A DNA stretch of 64,000 nucleotides from Blastopirellula sp. J2-11 (GTDB lineage: Bacteria > Planctomycetota > Planctomycetia > Pirellulales > Pirellulaceae): assembly GCF_024584705.1 (NCBI RefSeq), contig NZ_CP097384.1, forward strand, positions 2,914,001 through 2,978,000. The letters are read 5' to 3'. Below are positions 48,700 through 57,066 of the stretch, in pieces. The position numbers were made by a program, and so were the translations under genes. How positions within the stretch are numbered: the stretch's first letter is position 1; each line of letters starts with the position of its first letter. Below the pieces are notes generated by a model, which saw nothing but the letters and a program-made list of their open reading frames with translations, did not search any database and was not told where the DNA came from.

Positions 48700-50844
48700 A
48701 TGGGCCTGCTGGCGGACGTCAATCCGAGCTTTTTCTCGTCGTACGTGATCTGGAATGTCATGTGGGCGGGGCTTGCCGTATTGACGATCTCGCTGCTGGT
48801 GTTGATGCAAACTCGCTGGGGGCAAGCCAAACCGCTGTCGAAGTGCGTCGTTCTCTCGATCTTCGCACATTTGCTGCTGATCGCTTACGCGCATATGACG
48901 CAACTGTTTGCGCCGGGGCCGGCGCGTTCCCCAGCACCGATTAGCTTCAAGCTTTCCAACGTCGCATTTGAAGAGAAAGCGGATCGCCCGACGCAGAAGG
49001 CGCAGCAAGCGAAGCCTTGGGAGGTTTCCAAGACAGCGTCGCTTCCCTCGCCGCAAGCTGTCCCCTTGGCCCGTCGTGAAGACCAAAACGCAACGGTTAG
49101 CGATCCCACTCAAGACTGGCCCAGCGAAGATACGCCTCTCAGTCAAACGATCGCGCCGCCGCTGGACGCCGCAGACGAATCCGAGCTGGCCGAACCCAAC
49201 CAAACGCCGGTCGAACCGTCGATCGCACCGCGAGGGTCGATGATTGCGGCCGCCGAGATCGCCCCGATTGCGGCGGCGCCCATTGCGGCCGAAGCGGCGG
49301 CAGAAATCGCCGAAGCGATGGGCAACACGCCGATGGCGCCCACCCTGGCCCGACGTGATTCGACCGGACCGCCTGCCGCCGAGACAACGCCGCCGCTGAT
49401 CGAGCCAACCGAAGATGATCGCCACATGGACGATCAGATTCATCAGTTGGCCGAAATGGCTGCGACCGCCAAGCCGGCCGATGCAATCCAAAGCGAGATC
49501 GATCAGCTGCGCGCCGCCGACAATCGGATCGATGGTCCGACCGCATCGTCGGCGCGTGCTGAAAATGGCACGCCCGCTCAGTTGGCGGCTGCCCGCGCCT
49601 CGGGCGATCAAAAGAAGCTCGCGCAACTCGATCAGCTCGGCGTCCCGGCCCCGGCGACCAATCGCCGCACGCTGGCCGCTTCCCCCTTGCCGTTGGCGAT
49701 GCAGGCGCGCGTCGCGGAAAATCAAACAGACATCATCCAGGCCCAAGGGGGCGATCCGCGGATCGAAGCCGCCGTCGACGCGTCGCTGGTTTGGCTCGCG
49801 GCGAATCAAGAAGACGACGGGCGCTGGGACGCGAGTCGGCATACCGCGGGCGACGAACAACGTGTTCTCGGTCACGATCGCTACGGAGCTGGCGCCGATG
49901 CCGATACCGCCGTTACCGGCCTGGCGGTTCTCGCTTTCATGGCTCGCGGTCATACGCATCTCGAAGGAAAACATCGCGCACATGTGCAGCATGGTCTCGA
50001 GTTCCTGATTTCGCAACAGGCCGAAACCGGTTCGCTGGCCGGCGAGGCGCGCCTGTTCGCCCAGATGTATTGTCACGGCATTGCAATGCTGACACTTAGC
50101 GAAGCGTATGCGATGACCCGCGACGATCGCATTCGGCCGGCGCTCGAAGCGGCCCTTAACTACTCGTTTCAATCGCAGCATCAAACTTCCGGCGGCTGGC
50201 GCTATCAGCCCGGCGACCTGGGAGACATGAGCCAATTTGGTTGGCAGGTACTTGCGCTGCACAGTGCCCAACTGTCGGGGATCGAAACGCCAGAGCGGAC
50301 GCGGGACCTGATGACCCGCTTTTTGCGCAGCGTCTCGTCGGGCGACAACAATGGTTTGGCTGGATATCGCCCCGGCGAACGGACTACCCCCGTCATGACC
50401 GCCGAAGCGCTGGTCTGCCGCATTTTTATGGATGCCGAGAATAGCCCGGCCACGGTTGAGGAAGCGGCCAACTATGTCGCCCGTTTTGAGCCTGGTCCCG
50501 GCAAGCCGAATCTCTATTTCTGGTACTACGGCACGATCGGCATGCACCAGCTGCAGGGGGAACGCTGGCGAAGCTGGAGCGGCTCGCTGCAGCGTCAGCT
50601 CCTCAATAACCAGCGCGGCGGCGGCATCGAAGCCGGCAGCTGGGACCCCGATACCGTCTGGGGGTGTTACGGCGGCCGCGTCTATTCGACCGCGATGGCG
50701 ACCTTGTCCCTCGAGGTCTATTTTCGCTATCTTCCCATTTATTACGACCTCCAGAACCGCCCTGCTCCGGTCGCCCAGGCGCCGGCCAGGATCCCCAGCA
50801 GCGTGCGAATCTCGTCAAAACCGGAAAATTTGGCCCCGCGCTAG
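48700..50844 (+). CDS. membrane-anchored protein with Ala/Pro linker and terpene-cyclase-like toroid
   Basis: A 714-aa protein. Two hydrophobic helices (about 17-40 and 48-68) are followed by some 280 residues of Ala/Pro/Glu-rich linker. A C-terminal alpha/alpha-toroid of the prenyltransferase/squalene-oxidase type covers about 345-680. It holds QW-like repeats (WLAANQEDDGRWD, GGWRYQPGDLGDMSQFGW). The cyclase DxDD motif is reduced to DADTA near residue 399, so cyclase activity is unlikely. The start is 2 bp after the ExbD stop. The order TM, proline-rich linker, terminal domain behind ExbB/ExbD copies the TonB/TolA layout. Confidence 0.85.
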   Translation: MGLLADVNPSFFSSYVIWNVMWAGLAVLTISLLVLMQTRWGQAKPLSKCVVLSIFAHLLLIAYAHMTQLFAPGPARSPAPISFKLSNVAFEEKADRPTQKAQQAKPWEVSKTASLPSPQAVPLARREDQNATVSDPTQDWPSEDTPLSQTIAPPLDAADESELAEPNQTPVEPSIAPRGSMIAAAEIAPIAAAPIAAEAAAEIAEAMGNTPMAPTLARRDSTGPPAAETTPPLIEPTEDDRHMDDQIHQLAEMAATAKPADAIQSEIDQLRAADNRIDGPTASSARAENGTPAQLAAARASGDQKKLAQLDQLGVPAPATNRRTLAASPLPLAMQARVAENQTDIIQAQGGDPRIEAAVDASLVWLAANQEDDGRWDASRHTAGDEQRVLGHDRYGAGADADTAVTGLAVLAFMARGHTHLEGKHRAHVQHGLEFLISQQAETGSLAGEARLFAQMYCHGIAMLTLSEAYAMTRDDRIRPALEAALNYSFQSQHQTSGGWRYQPGDLGDMSQFGWQVLALHSAQLSGIETPERTRDLMTRFLRSVSSGDNNGLAGYRPGERTTPVMTAEALVCRIFMDAENSPATVEEAANYVARFEPGPGKPNLYFWYYGTIGMHQLQGERWRSWSGSLQRQLLNNQRGGGIEAGSWDPDTVWGCYGGRVYSTAMATLSLEVYFRYLPIYYDLQNRPAPVAQAPARIPSSVRISSKPENLAPR

Positions 50845-51068
50845 GGTTCCCGCAGTCGACGGCTAGCGATTGCTCCCTTTACAGTTGGGTGCGTCTGAGT
50901 AAAATTGAGCAATGGATGTGGCAAGTAGCCGCACCCTTCGCGCATTTGGTTTGCGCAAAGGACCGCACGAGTATTGGTTCTGGTCAGGCCCCTCGGGGCG
51001 CCGACCCGCTTTCGCCTACTTGGTTGCGTGTTCTATCTCCGTCTTTCGTTTGACAACGAGGTAAGAAC

Positions 51069-51251
51069 ATGGGTTTAGGCTGGCAAGAATTACTGATCGT
51101 GTTGTTCATCGTTCTTCTCCTGTTTGGATCTACCAAACTTCCCCAATTGATGCGCAGCCTAGGACAAGGCGTCGGCGAATTCAAAACGGGAATGAAGGAA
51201 CCGCCGGTTCATGATGACGAGCATGACGAAGAAGAAACGAAACAGGCCTAA
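51069..51251 (+). CDS. tatA: TatA/TatE-type twin-arginine translocase subunit
   Basis: A 60-aa protein: one membrane helix (ELLIVLFIVLLLFGSTKLPQL) then a short amphipathic helix (RSLGQGVGEFKTGM) and an acidic His-rich tail. This is the standard TatA layout; TatA oligomers form the pore for folded proteins. FGSTKLP replaces the usual FGxxKLP with a conservative change. GAGG lies 8 nt before the ATG. A second TatA-like gene follows, but no tatC is in this window. Confidence 0.9.
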   Translation: MGLGWQELLIVLFIVLLLFGSTKLPQLMRSLGQGVGEFKTGMKEPPVHDDEHDEEETKQA

Positions 51252-51307
51252 ATCGCCCGGCTCGTAGCTTATTTCTCATTTCACGTCGCGAACAAAGGTC
51301 CCGTCGT

Positions 51308-51658
51308 ATGATGACTGTACCCATTTCCGTGCCGGTAATCTTCGGATTTCTAGGCGGCCTGGGAATGCAAGAAATGATGATCGTCGCCGTCCTGGCGGTG
51401 CTGCTGTTCGGCAAAAACTTGCCGGGAGTCGCGCGCTCGTTGGGCCGCAGTTACTCCGATTTCAAAAAAGGCCTCAGCGATATCCAGTCTGAGTTCCATA
51501 GCGCTACCAAAGAAGTAGAAGACACGGTCAACGACCGAGGCTACTCGTCAAAATCGAGCAGTTCCTCCAGTTATGATGACTATGACGACTACGCCGAAGC
51601 GACCGCCCCCAAGTTCGAGCCCCCTCCGGCCGAACCGCACAAGTCGGAAAACGGCTAA
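51308..51658 (+). CDS. TatA/TatB-like translocase subunit with long acidic Ser-rich tail
   Basis: A 116-aa protein. The helix MQEMMIVAVLAVLLFGKNLP is preceded by a further hydrophobic N-terminal stretch (about 17 residues) that is unusual. The amphipathic helix VARSLGRSYSDFKKGLSDIQSEF follows, and the tail is rich in Ser and Asp/Tyr (YDDYDDYAEA). It is closer to TatA than to TatB in the conserved FG motif. ATG 51308 or 51311 starts the full form; an internal ATG at residue 20 would give an ordinary TatA. Confidence 0.85.
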   Translation: MMTVPISVPVIFGFLGGLGMQEMMIVAVLAVLLFGKNLPGVARSLGRSYSDFKKGLSDIQSEFHSATKEVEDTVNDRGYSSKSSSSSSYDDYDDYAEATAPKFEPPPAEPHKSENG

Positions 51659-51882
51659 AGCCGTCGCTTCCCCCGACTTCGACCAATTTTGTCCCCCGCT
51701 CGACCGCAATATCCGCTAGTCGAGCCAGGGTAAAACCGATAAACTGACGAGCTTGGCAGAGAGCAGAAAGCGGCGAACTTTTCGCCGCGCGAACTTTCTC
51801 TCTTCCAGACGCCTCTCCTCAAGTGCCCACCAAGCATTTGCCGAGAGACCCCGTAAGCTGGGCCCCAACCCAGCAAACGCCC

Positions 51883-51956
51883 GGGCGATTAGCTCAGCTG
51901 GTTAGAGCGCCGTCTTCACACGGCGGAGGTCGTTGGTTCGAGTCCAATATCGCCCA
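51883..51956 (+). tRNA. tRNA-Val (anticodon CAC)
   Basis: A 74-nt cloverleaf: acceptor GGGCGAT/ATCGCCC, D stem GCTC/GAGC, anticodon stem CCGTC/GGCGG with loop TTCACAC (CAC at 34-36), and T arm GTTGG-TTCGAGT-CCAAT. No CCA is encoded. It has its own terminator. Confidence 0.93.
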
Positions 51957-51963
51957 CTCCAGC

Positions 51964-51998
51964 AAGGCGCCTTATGTACCGCATAAGGCGCCTTTTTT
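51964..51998 (+). terminator. Rho-independent terminator of tRNA-Val
   Basis: AAGGCGCCTTATG and CATAAGGCGCCTT form a 13-bp perfect stem with a 5-nt loop and a T-tract. Confidence 0.95.
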
Positions 51999-52101
51999 GA
52001 TGCGCCTCAATCTACTGAGTCGTCGAGGGCCGAATGTCTAATCAAGGAGACCGGAAGCACCGCTCTTCGCGCTGTCTTAGTCATTCGCCCTCCACCAGAC
52101 C

Positions 52102-52256
52102 GGACTCTTTTTTGTCCGCCGGGTTGGGTAGGACCGGACCGGACTGTTTTTTGTCCGCCGAGTTGGGCAGGATCGGACCGGACTGTTTTTGTCCGCTGGG
52201 TTGGACAGGACCGGACCGGACTCTTTTTTGTCCGCCGGGTTGGACAGGACCGGACC
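52102..52256. repeat. 39-bp direct tandem repeat, four copies
   Basis: Units at 52102-52140, 52141-52179, 52180-52217 and 52218-52256 (39, 39, 38 and 39 bp), each of the form GGACT, T-run, GTCCGCC, GGGTTGG, AGGACCGGACC; a fifth degenerate unit follows to about 52290. Units abut with no spacers, so this is not a CRISPR array. The region 51999-52488 has no believable gene. Confidence 0.93.
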
Positions 52257-52488
52257 GGACTGTTTGTATTTTTTAAGTTGGACCAGCGGACTCCGTTCAA
52301 AATGGGAAGCAGGCGCGCACCGCGAACGCACCGTTCTGTTCCCTGGAAACAGATCGTCCCTGTGTTGGCCTGAGAGTGTGAGTAAATATTGGCAAAATCG
52401 TAAGTATTTGTCAATACTTGTTCCCGCCTAAACTGTCCCTGCCGGCAATCGGGCGGTGCGTCCAGCAGCGTGCGGTTTCAGAACTCCC

Positions 52489-55400
52489 TTACCCGGCTGC
52501 TCGGGCTCGCAGTTGCTCGTACAAATCCAACCGATCCAATAGCAGCCGTTGCAGGCCGGCTCGGATCTCGGGCGAATTGAGGGCTCTGCTGCTCAGTTCG
52601 GTTTGGATGTCCATGCTTTCCATGATCGCTTCCATGATCTGATTGCTCAGGTCAGGCGAGTTGGCGAATTGCTCTTTCGTGTTGTTCGCCGCTTGCTTCT
52701 GCAGGATCTCTGATTCCAGCGTTTTTTCGGCCACGGTCCTGGCGTACGACAATTGATCTCCGTCGGTCGTATCTCCTCCAAACAGCGTGTTCAGCTGCTC
52801 GATAATCTCGCTCAACAGCGCCTTCTGCTTTTCCTGCACCGATCCGCTCCCCGCTTCGGTCATCGGTTGCAACTGCGGCGCGTCCTCGGCCGACAGCGCC
52901 AAGTTTTGCTGTCCCCGATGGCGGAGCGTATGATGCGTCAGCGTCACTTCGGACAGATCGACCCCTTCTCGCTCGCGGCCGAACTTTAGCAGCCGCACCA
53001 ACGCTTTGAAGAAGATCGCCCGCTTTTCAAAGTCGGTGTTGCCGTAGTCCAGGATCTGCGACAAAAAGGTGTAGGCCCGCACGTAGGTCGTGATGTCGCC
53101 GCGGAAGATCACCAGCGACTCCATCTCATCTTTGGCGACCGCCGCCGCCGACTCGTCTTTGGCTTCGGTGGCTACTTTGTACGATTCCTTGGCGGCAGCG
53201 AATCGTTTGACCAGGCGATCGGCGACCGGCGTGATCGCCGCTTCTAGCTGCGATTGCTTCGCCTTGGGGTTCATTACGACGTTGATCACCCGCTCGATCT
53301 CGTTGTCGTCGTAATAGCCCAGCGCATCCAGCTTGGCCCGCAAGTTCAAAATGATGTTTGGGTCGGTCACATCCGACAGCGACGCCGTCGCATAGTACGT
53401 CTTGAACGCTTTCAGCACTTCATCCGGATCGTTGACAAAGTCGAGCACAAACGTATCGTCTTTGCCCGGGTAGCAGCGATTCAAGCGCGACAGGGTCTGC
53501 ACCGCCTGGATGCCGTCCAGCCGTTTGTCGACATACATCCCGCACAGCAGCGGCTGATCGAAGCCGGTCTGGAACTTACTCGCGACCAGCAAGATTTGGA
53601 ACTGATCCTCCTTGAACGCTTCGCGGATGTCGCGTCCTTTCAGGTCGGGGTTCAGCTCGCGGCTTGTTTCTTTGAACGGATCAGGGCCTGACGGCTTGTC
53701 ATCCACTTCGCCCGAGAACGCAACTAACGTTCGCAGCGCGTAACCCTTCTCCTGAATGTACGCGTTGATCGCCAATTGCCAGCGGACCGCTTCGACGCGA
53801 CTGCTGACCACGACCATCGCTTTGGCCTTTCCTTCCAGCAGCGGCGCGACCACTTCGCGGAAGTGCTCGACCACAATCTGCACCTTCTGGGCGATGTTGT
53901 GCGGGTGCAGCCGCACCCAGTTCATCAGCCCCTTCATCGCCGTGCTGCGCTCCACTTCCGAGTCGATAAACTGCTCGCCCGCTTTGGCCAGCTTAAAGGC
54001 GGCCTTGTAAGACGTGTAGTTCTTCAACACGTCCAGGATAAAACCTTCCTCGATCGCCTGGCGCATCGAGTAAACGTGAAACGGCTCCGGCAGGTTCTCC
54101 TTCGACGCCGGCTGCGACCGATCGCGCGGCCGCCCAAACAACTCCAGCGTTTTTGACTTCGGCGTCGCCGTGAACGCGACGTAGGTGATCCCTTTGTCGC
54201 TGGCCCGCGACGTCATCTCGGCCGCGATGATGTCTTCGGTGCTGACCGTGCCGCCATCGGCCAACTCTTCCTGTTCTTCGACTGACAGGACCGCTTTCAG
54301 CTTCGCCGCCGTTTCGCCCGACTGACTACTGTGCGCCTCGTCGGCGATCACCGCGAACCGCTTCCCCTCGGTCGCCGCCAACTCACGCACCTTGTCGAGC
54401 GCAAACGGAAAGGTCTGAATCGTGCAGACCACAATCTTTTTTGTGCCTGAGAGCGCCTCGGTCAGCTCGCTCGCTTTGCTTCCCTTGTTCCCTTGGATCG
54501 TCGCGACCACGCCGGCGGTTCGTTCAAAGCCGTAGATCACCTCCTGCAACTGCCCGTCGATCACTTTGCGGTCCGAGACGACCAGCACCGTATCGAAGAT
54601 CTTTTTGTTATCGGCGTCATGCAGATCGGCCAAAAAGTGGGCGGTCCACGCGATCGAGTTGGTCTTGCCCGAGCCGGCTGAATGCTGGATCAGATATTTT
54701 TGCCCGGGGCCTTCGCTCAGCACCGCGTCTTGCAGCATCCGCGTGACGACCAGCTGATGATAGCGGGGGAAGATCAGCTTGGTGATTTGTTTCTTTTTGT
54801 CGCGTTCGGCCACCATGTAGCGGGCCAAGATCTCTAGCAGGCTCTCGCGCCGCCAAACCTGGTCCCACAGATAGGCGGTCCGATGCCCGGCCGGGTTCAG
54901 CGGATTGCCGGCGGCGCCGTCGTCTCCCTGATCGAACGGCAAGAACGTCGTCCGCATCCCGGCTAACCGGGTCGTCATCTTCACGCGACTGCTGCTGACG
55001 GCAAAATGAACCAGCGCCCCCGACGGAAACGACAACAGCGGCTCAGCCGATTTCCCCTTCGGCGCCGGGTCTCGGTCTTTTTTGTATTGATAGACGGCGT
55101 CCTCCAGACTCTGCGTGTTGTCGGTCTTCAACTCGGCCGTCGCGATCGGGATGCCGTTGAGGAAAAGCACCAGGTCGATGCTGTTCTCGTTATGCAACGA
55201 GTACCGCACCTGACGCACGACTCGCAGGCGATTGGCCGCATAGCGGGTCATGATGTCAGGATTCATCGCCAGCGCCGGTTTGAACTGGGCCATCTTTAGC
55301 GGCTGCTGCAATCCCAGCACATCAAACCCAACCCGCAACAGTTCGAGCGTCCCGATTTGATTCAACGAATCACGCAGCCGCTTCAGCAGTGTGACTTCGG

Positions 55401-55596
55401 CGGCGGCGCCGTGGTTCTTTTGCAGCCGCTCCCAGGCATCCGGCTGCGTCGCTTGCACCCAGGCGATTACATCCGCCGGAAACAGGGCCAACTGGCGGTC
55501 ATACAGGGCCGCATCGTTCGCCGCGTACAGCCAGCCATGTTTTGCAAGACGCTCGCAAATCTCGTCTTCAAACTTGATTTCGGTATGCAGGCTCAT
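52489..55596 (-). CDS. hsdR: type I restriction endonuclease subunit R
   Basis: A 1035-aa motor and nuclease subunit of a type I restriction-modification enzyme. The N-terminal nuclease has a PD-(D/E)XK pattern with Asp141 and Glu155-x-Lys157 (ENSIDLVLF, IATAELKTDN). The helicase follows with Walker A HSAGSGKT (Lys311), DEAH box IADEAHSS (419-422) and later superfamily 2 motifs such as AFTATPK and LVASKFQTGFDQP. The C-terminal helical part joins the methylase core. Length and motifs are complete, so it is likely active. It is the last gene of the hsd cluster, 343 bp after the preceding gene. Confidence 0.95.
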   Translation of the reverse strand: MSLHTEIKFEDEICERLAKHGWLYAANDAALYDRQLALFPADVIAWVQATQPDAWERLQKNHGAAAEVTLLKRLRDSLNQIGTLELLRVGFDVLGLQQPLKMAQFKPALAMNPDIMTRYAANRLRVVRQVRYSLHNENSIDLVLFLNGIPIATAELKTDNTQSLEDAVYQYKKDRDPAPKGKSAEPLLSFPSGALVHFAVSSSRVKMTTRLAGMRTTFLPFDQGDDGAAGNPLNPAGHRTAYLWDQVWRRESLLEILARYMVAERDKKKQITKLIFPRYHQLVVTRMLQDAVLSEGPGQKYLIQHSAGSGKTNSIAWTAHFLADLHDADNKKIFDTVLVVSDRKVIDGQLQEVIYGFERTAGVVATIQGNKGSKASELTEALSGTKKIVVCTIQTFPFALDKVRELAATEGKRFAVIADEAHSSQSGETAAKLKAVLSVEEQEELADGGTVSTEDIIAAEMTSRASDKGITYVAFTATPKSKTLELFGRPRDRSQPASKENLPEPFHVYSMRQAIEEGFILDVLKNYTSYKAAFKLAKAGEQFIDSEVERSTAMKGLMNWVRLHPHNIAQKVQIVVEHFREVVAPLLEGKAKAMVVVSSRVEAVRWQLAINAYIQEKGYALRTLVAFSGEVDDKPSGPDPFKETSRELNPDLKGRDIREAFKEDQFQILLVASKFQTGFDQPLLCGMYVDKRLDGIQAVQTLSRLNRCYPGKDDTFVLDFVNDPDEVLKAFKTYYATASLSDVTDPNIILNLRAKLDALGYYDDNEIERVINVVMNPKAKQSQLEAAITPVADRLVKRFAAAKESYKVATEAKDESAAAVAKDEMESLVIFRGDITTYVRAYTFLSQILDYGNTDFEKRAIFFKALVRLLKFGREREGVDLSEVTLTHHTLRHRGQQNLALSAEDAPQLQPMTEAGSGSVQEKQKALLSEIIEQLNTLFGGDTTDGDQLSYARTVAEKTLESEILQKQAANNTKEQFANSPDLSNQIMEAIMESMDIQTELSSRALNSPEIRAGLQRLLLDRLDLYEQLRARAAG

Positions 55597-55939
55597 CGCA
55601 CTCAGTTTCTTGGGGTATCGGGACAGCTGCAGCTGGGGGCCACATGTACCTGTGACTCATCTGTTACTCATTGGCAGCTTCGTGAGTCATGGATCGGAAA
55701 ATACGAGTCACTAAAGCCAGAAAAGACCAAGTTTTCACCTGACACGCCATCCGCAACGCATAAGTGCCGTAAGTTATTTCATACAAATAGGTTGTGTGAT
55801 TCACGTGTTTTTAGCGACTCCCGCGTTGTGTCTATCTGAATCGACAGAACGCGGTTTGTGTCTATCCAGGCTGGCATGCAGCAGACACAAAAACGTTTGC
55901 GTCTATTGCAGCAAACTTAAAGCAAGCAGGATCGATTGG
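55597..55939 (-). other. intergenic region upstream of hsdR
   Basis: No gene or clear repeat is seen in this 343-bp gap. It is long enough to give hsdR its own promoter, and more AT-rich than its surroundings. Confidence 0.45.
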
Positions 55940-56965
55940 TTACGCATCCCCATTCTCTTCCTGCTCGTCTTCTGCGATTTCATCCACATCCGCGATCAGT
56001 TGCCGCACGCGAGGCGCGAAAACTTGATGGAGGGCGTTCAAGTTTTGATACAACCATTGATAATAGTTGGACCATTGCGACTCATCTTTTAAATCGACGT
56101 ATTTCACCAAGTAGATTCTCTTACGCTTGACCTCCTCGTCCGAGGCCCAGTTTAAGGGCTCGCCCATCTCCGTTTCCAATTCCTCGCGCTGCGCGTAGAA
56201 CTGGTCGAAAAAGGTTTGAGAAGTCTCTTTGCCCATACTGACTTCGACTCGCAGCTCATCCTCGTTATTTGCAAGCCCAAGCGAAGCGATCGCGACCAAA
56301 CGCACGCCCGAACGGCCCAGGCTAAACCACAGCGAAGTTTTCGTACTTGGCTTATGGGTAACCGGAAAACGACAAGTCCGCTGTTGCAAGTAATCCAAAA
56401 ACTTCGTCCAAAAACGGAAGCGACGATCCTTAGCGGGCGTCAGTTCGCCTCCTTCGATTCCTTTCGCTCCTCCAGCGGCCCGTTTCTGCCAATTGTTGGG
56501 GGAACTGATCACATGAAATTTAGGTGCAATCGCCGAATTGCCGATCCGCCACAGTTCGACTTGTAGACCGAAGAACCGCACCTCTTCACTCGTCACGCTA
56601 TTCAGCCAGTCGAGCGCTGCGCGGTGCTCTTCCCGAAACTTCTGCGAAATCCAAACAATGGTCACCGTGTTCAGGCCGGCGGCGTAGGTGATCAACTGTC
56701 CCAGATGGCGATGGTCGGTTTGCTCCAGTTGATTCTCGATGAGCACCAACTGGTCGTCGAGATCTTTGCAGAGGATATCGGCTCGAAACGGCCCTACACT
56801 TTTCTCCATCGCTTCGACTTCCAGATCGATCCCGATCGTCTCGCTTAGCAACGCGATATTTTCCTCTTGCGCCAACCAAGGGGTGAAGTCACTCGCCTCC
56901 GATTGCCAAGCGTCGCGTAAATCTACAGGCATCAATCTGCCCAATTGAATTGGCGTCGGCGTCAC
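55940..56965 (-). CDS. DUF4268 protein with PD-(D/E)XK-like N-terminus
   Basis: A 341-aa protein. Residues 40-105 give a nuclease-like core: GPFRADILC (Asp63) then LVLIENQLEQTDH (Glu77 and Gln79 in ENQ), followed by a Gln/Leu/Gly helix GQLITYAAGL. The C-terminal half (about 190-330) matches DUF4268 in style, with FYAQREELETEMGEPLNW. Such proteins often lie beside restriction genes. The catalytic Lys of a typical PD-(D/E)XK site is replaced by Gln, so activity is uncertain. GTG start with GAGG about 8 nt upstream; ATG 56932 is an alternative. Confidence 0.8.
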   Translation of the reverse strand: MTPTPIQLGRLMPVDLRDAWQSEASDFTPWLAQEENIALLSETIGIDLEVEAMEKSVGPFRADILCKDLDDQLVLIENQLEQTDHRHLGQLITYAAGLNTVTIVWISQKFREEHRAALDWLNSVTSEEVRFFGLQVELWRIGNSAIAPKFHVISSPNNWQKRAAGGAKGIEGGELTPAKDRRFRFWTKFLDYLQQRTCRFPVTHKPSTKTSLWFSLGRSGVRLVAIASLGLANNEDELRVEVSMGKETSQTFFDQFYAQREELETEMGEPLNWASDEEVKRKRIYLVKYVDLKDESQWSNYYQWLYQNLNALHQVFAPRVRQLIADVDEIAEDEQEENGDA

Positions 56966-57066
56966 GTCCGTTCCCTCGTCGTTTTATTTGTGAATGAATC
57001 TTTCTGAATCCACGCTACTTCCGCAACAACTTGGCGAAGACCTACCTTCAATGGGCAAGCTCATCG

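Noticed and set aside
51883-51956. reading of the tRNA as selenocysteine or opal (TCA)
   Set aside because: The shifted anticodon stem would leave a poor fold; pairing CCGTC with GGCGG puts T33 and A37 correctly and gives CAC (Val). The variable arm is also short, unlike tRNA-Sec.
52102-52290. possible CRISPR array
   Set aside because: The repeats abut each other without unique spacers and vary internally; it is a simple tandem array.
52007-52431. several open frames across the 39-bp tandem repeat
   Set aside because: Their protein products are repeat-driven on both strands and lack start signals.
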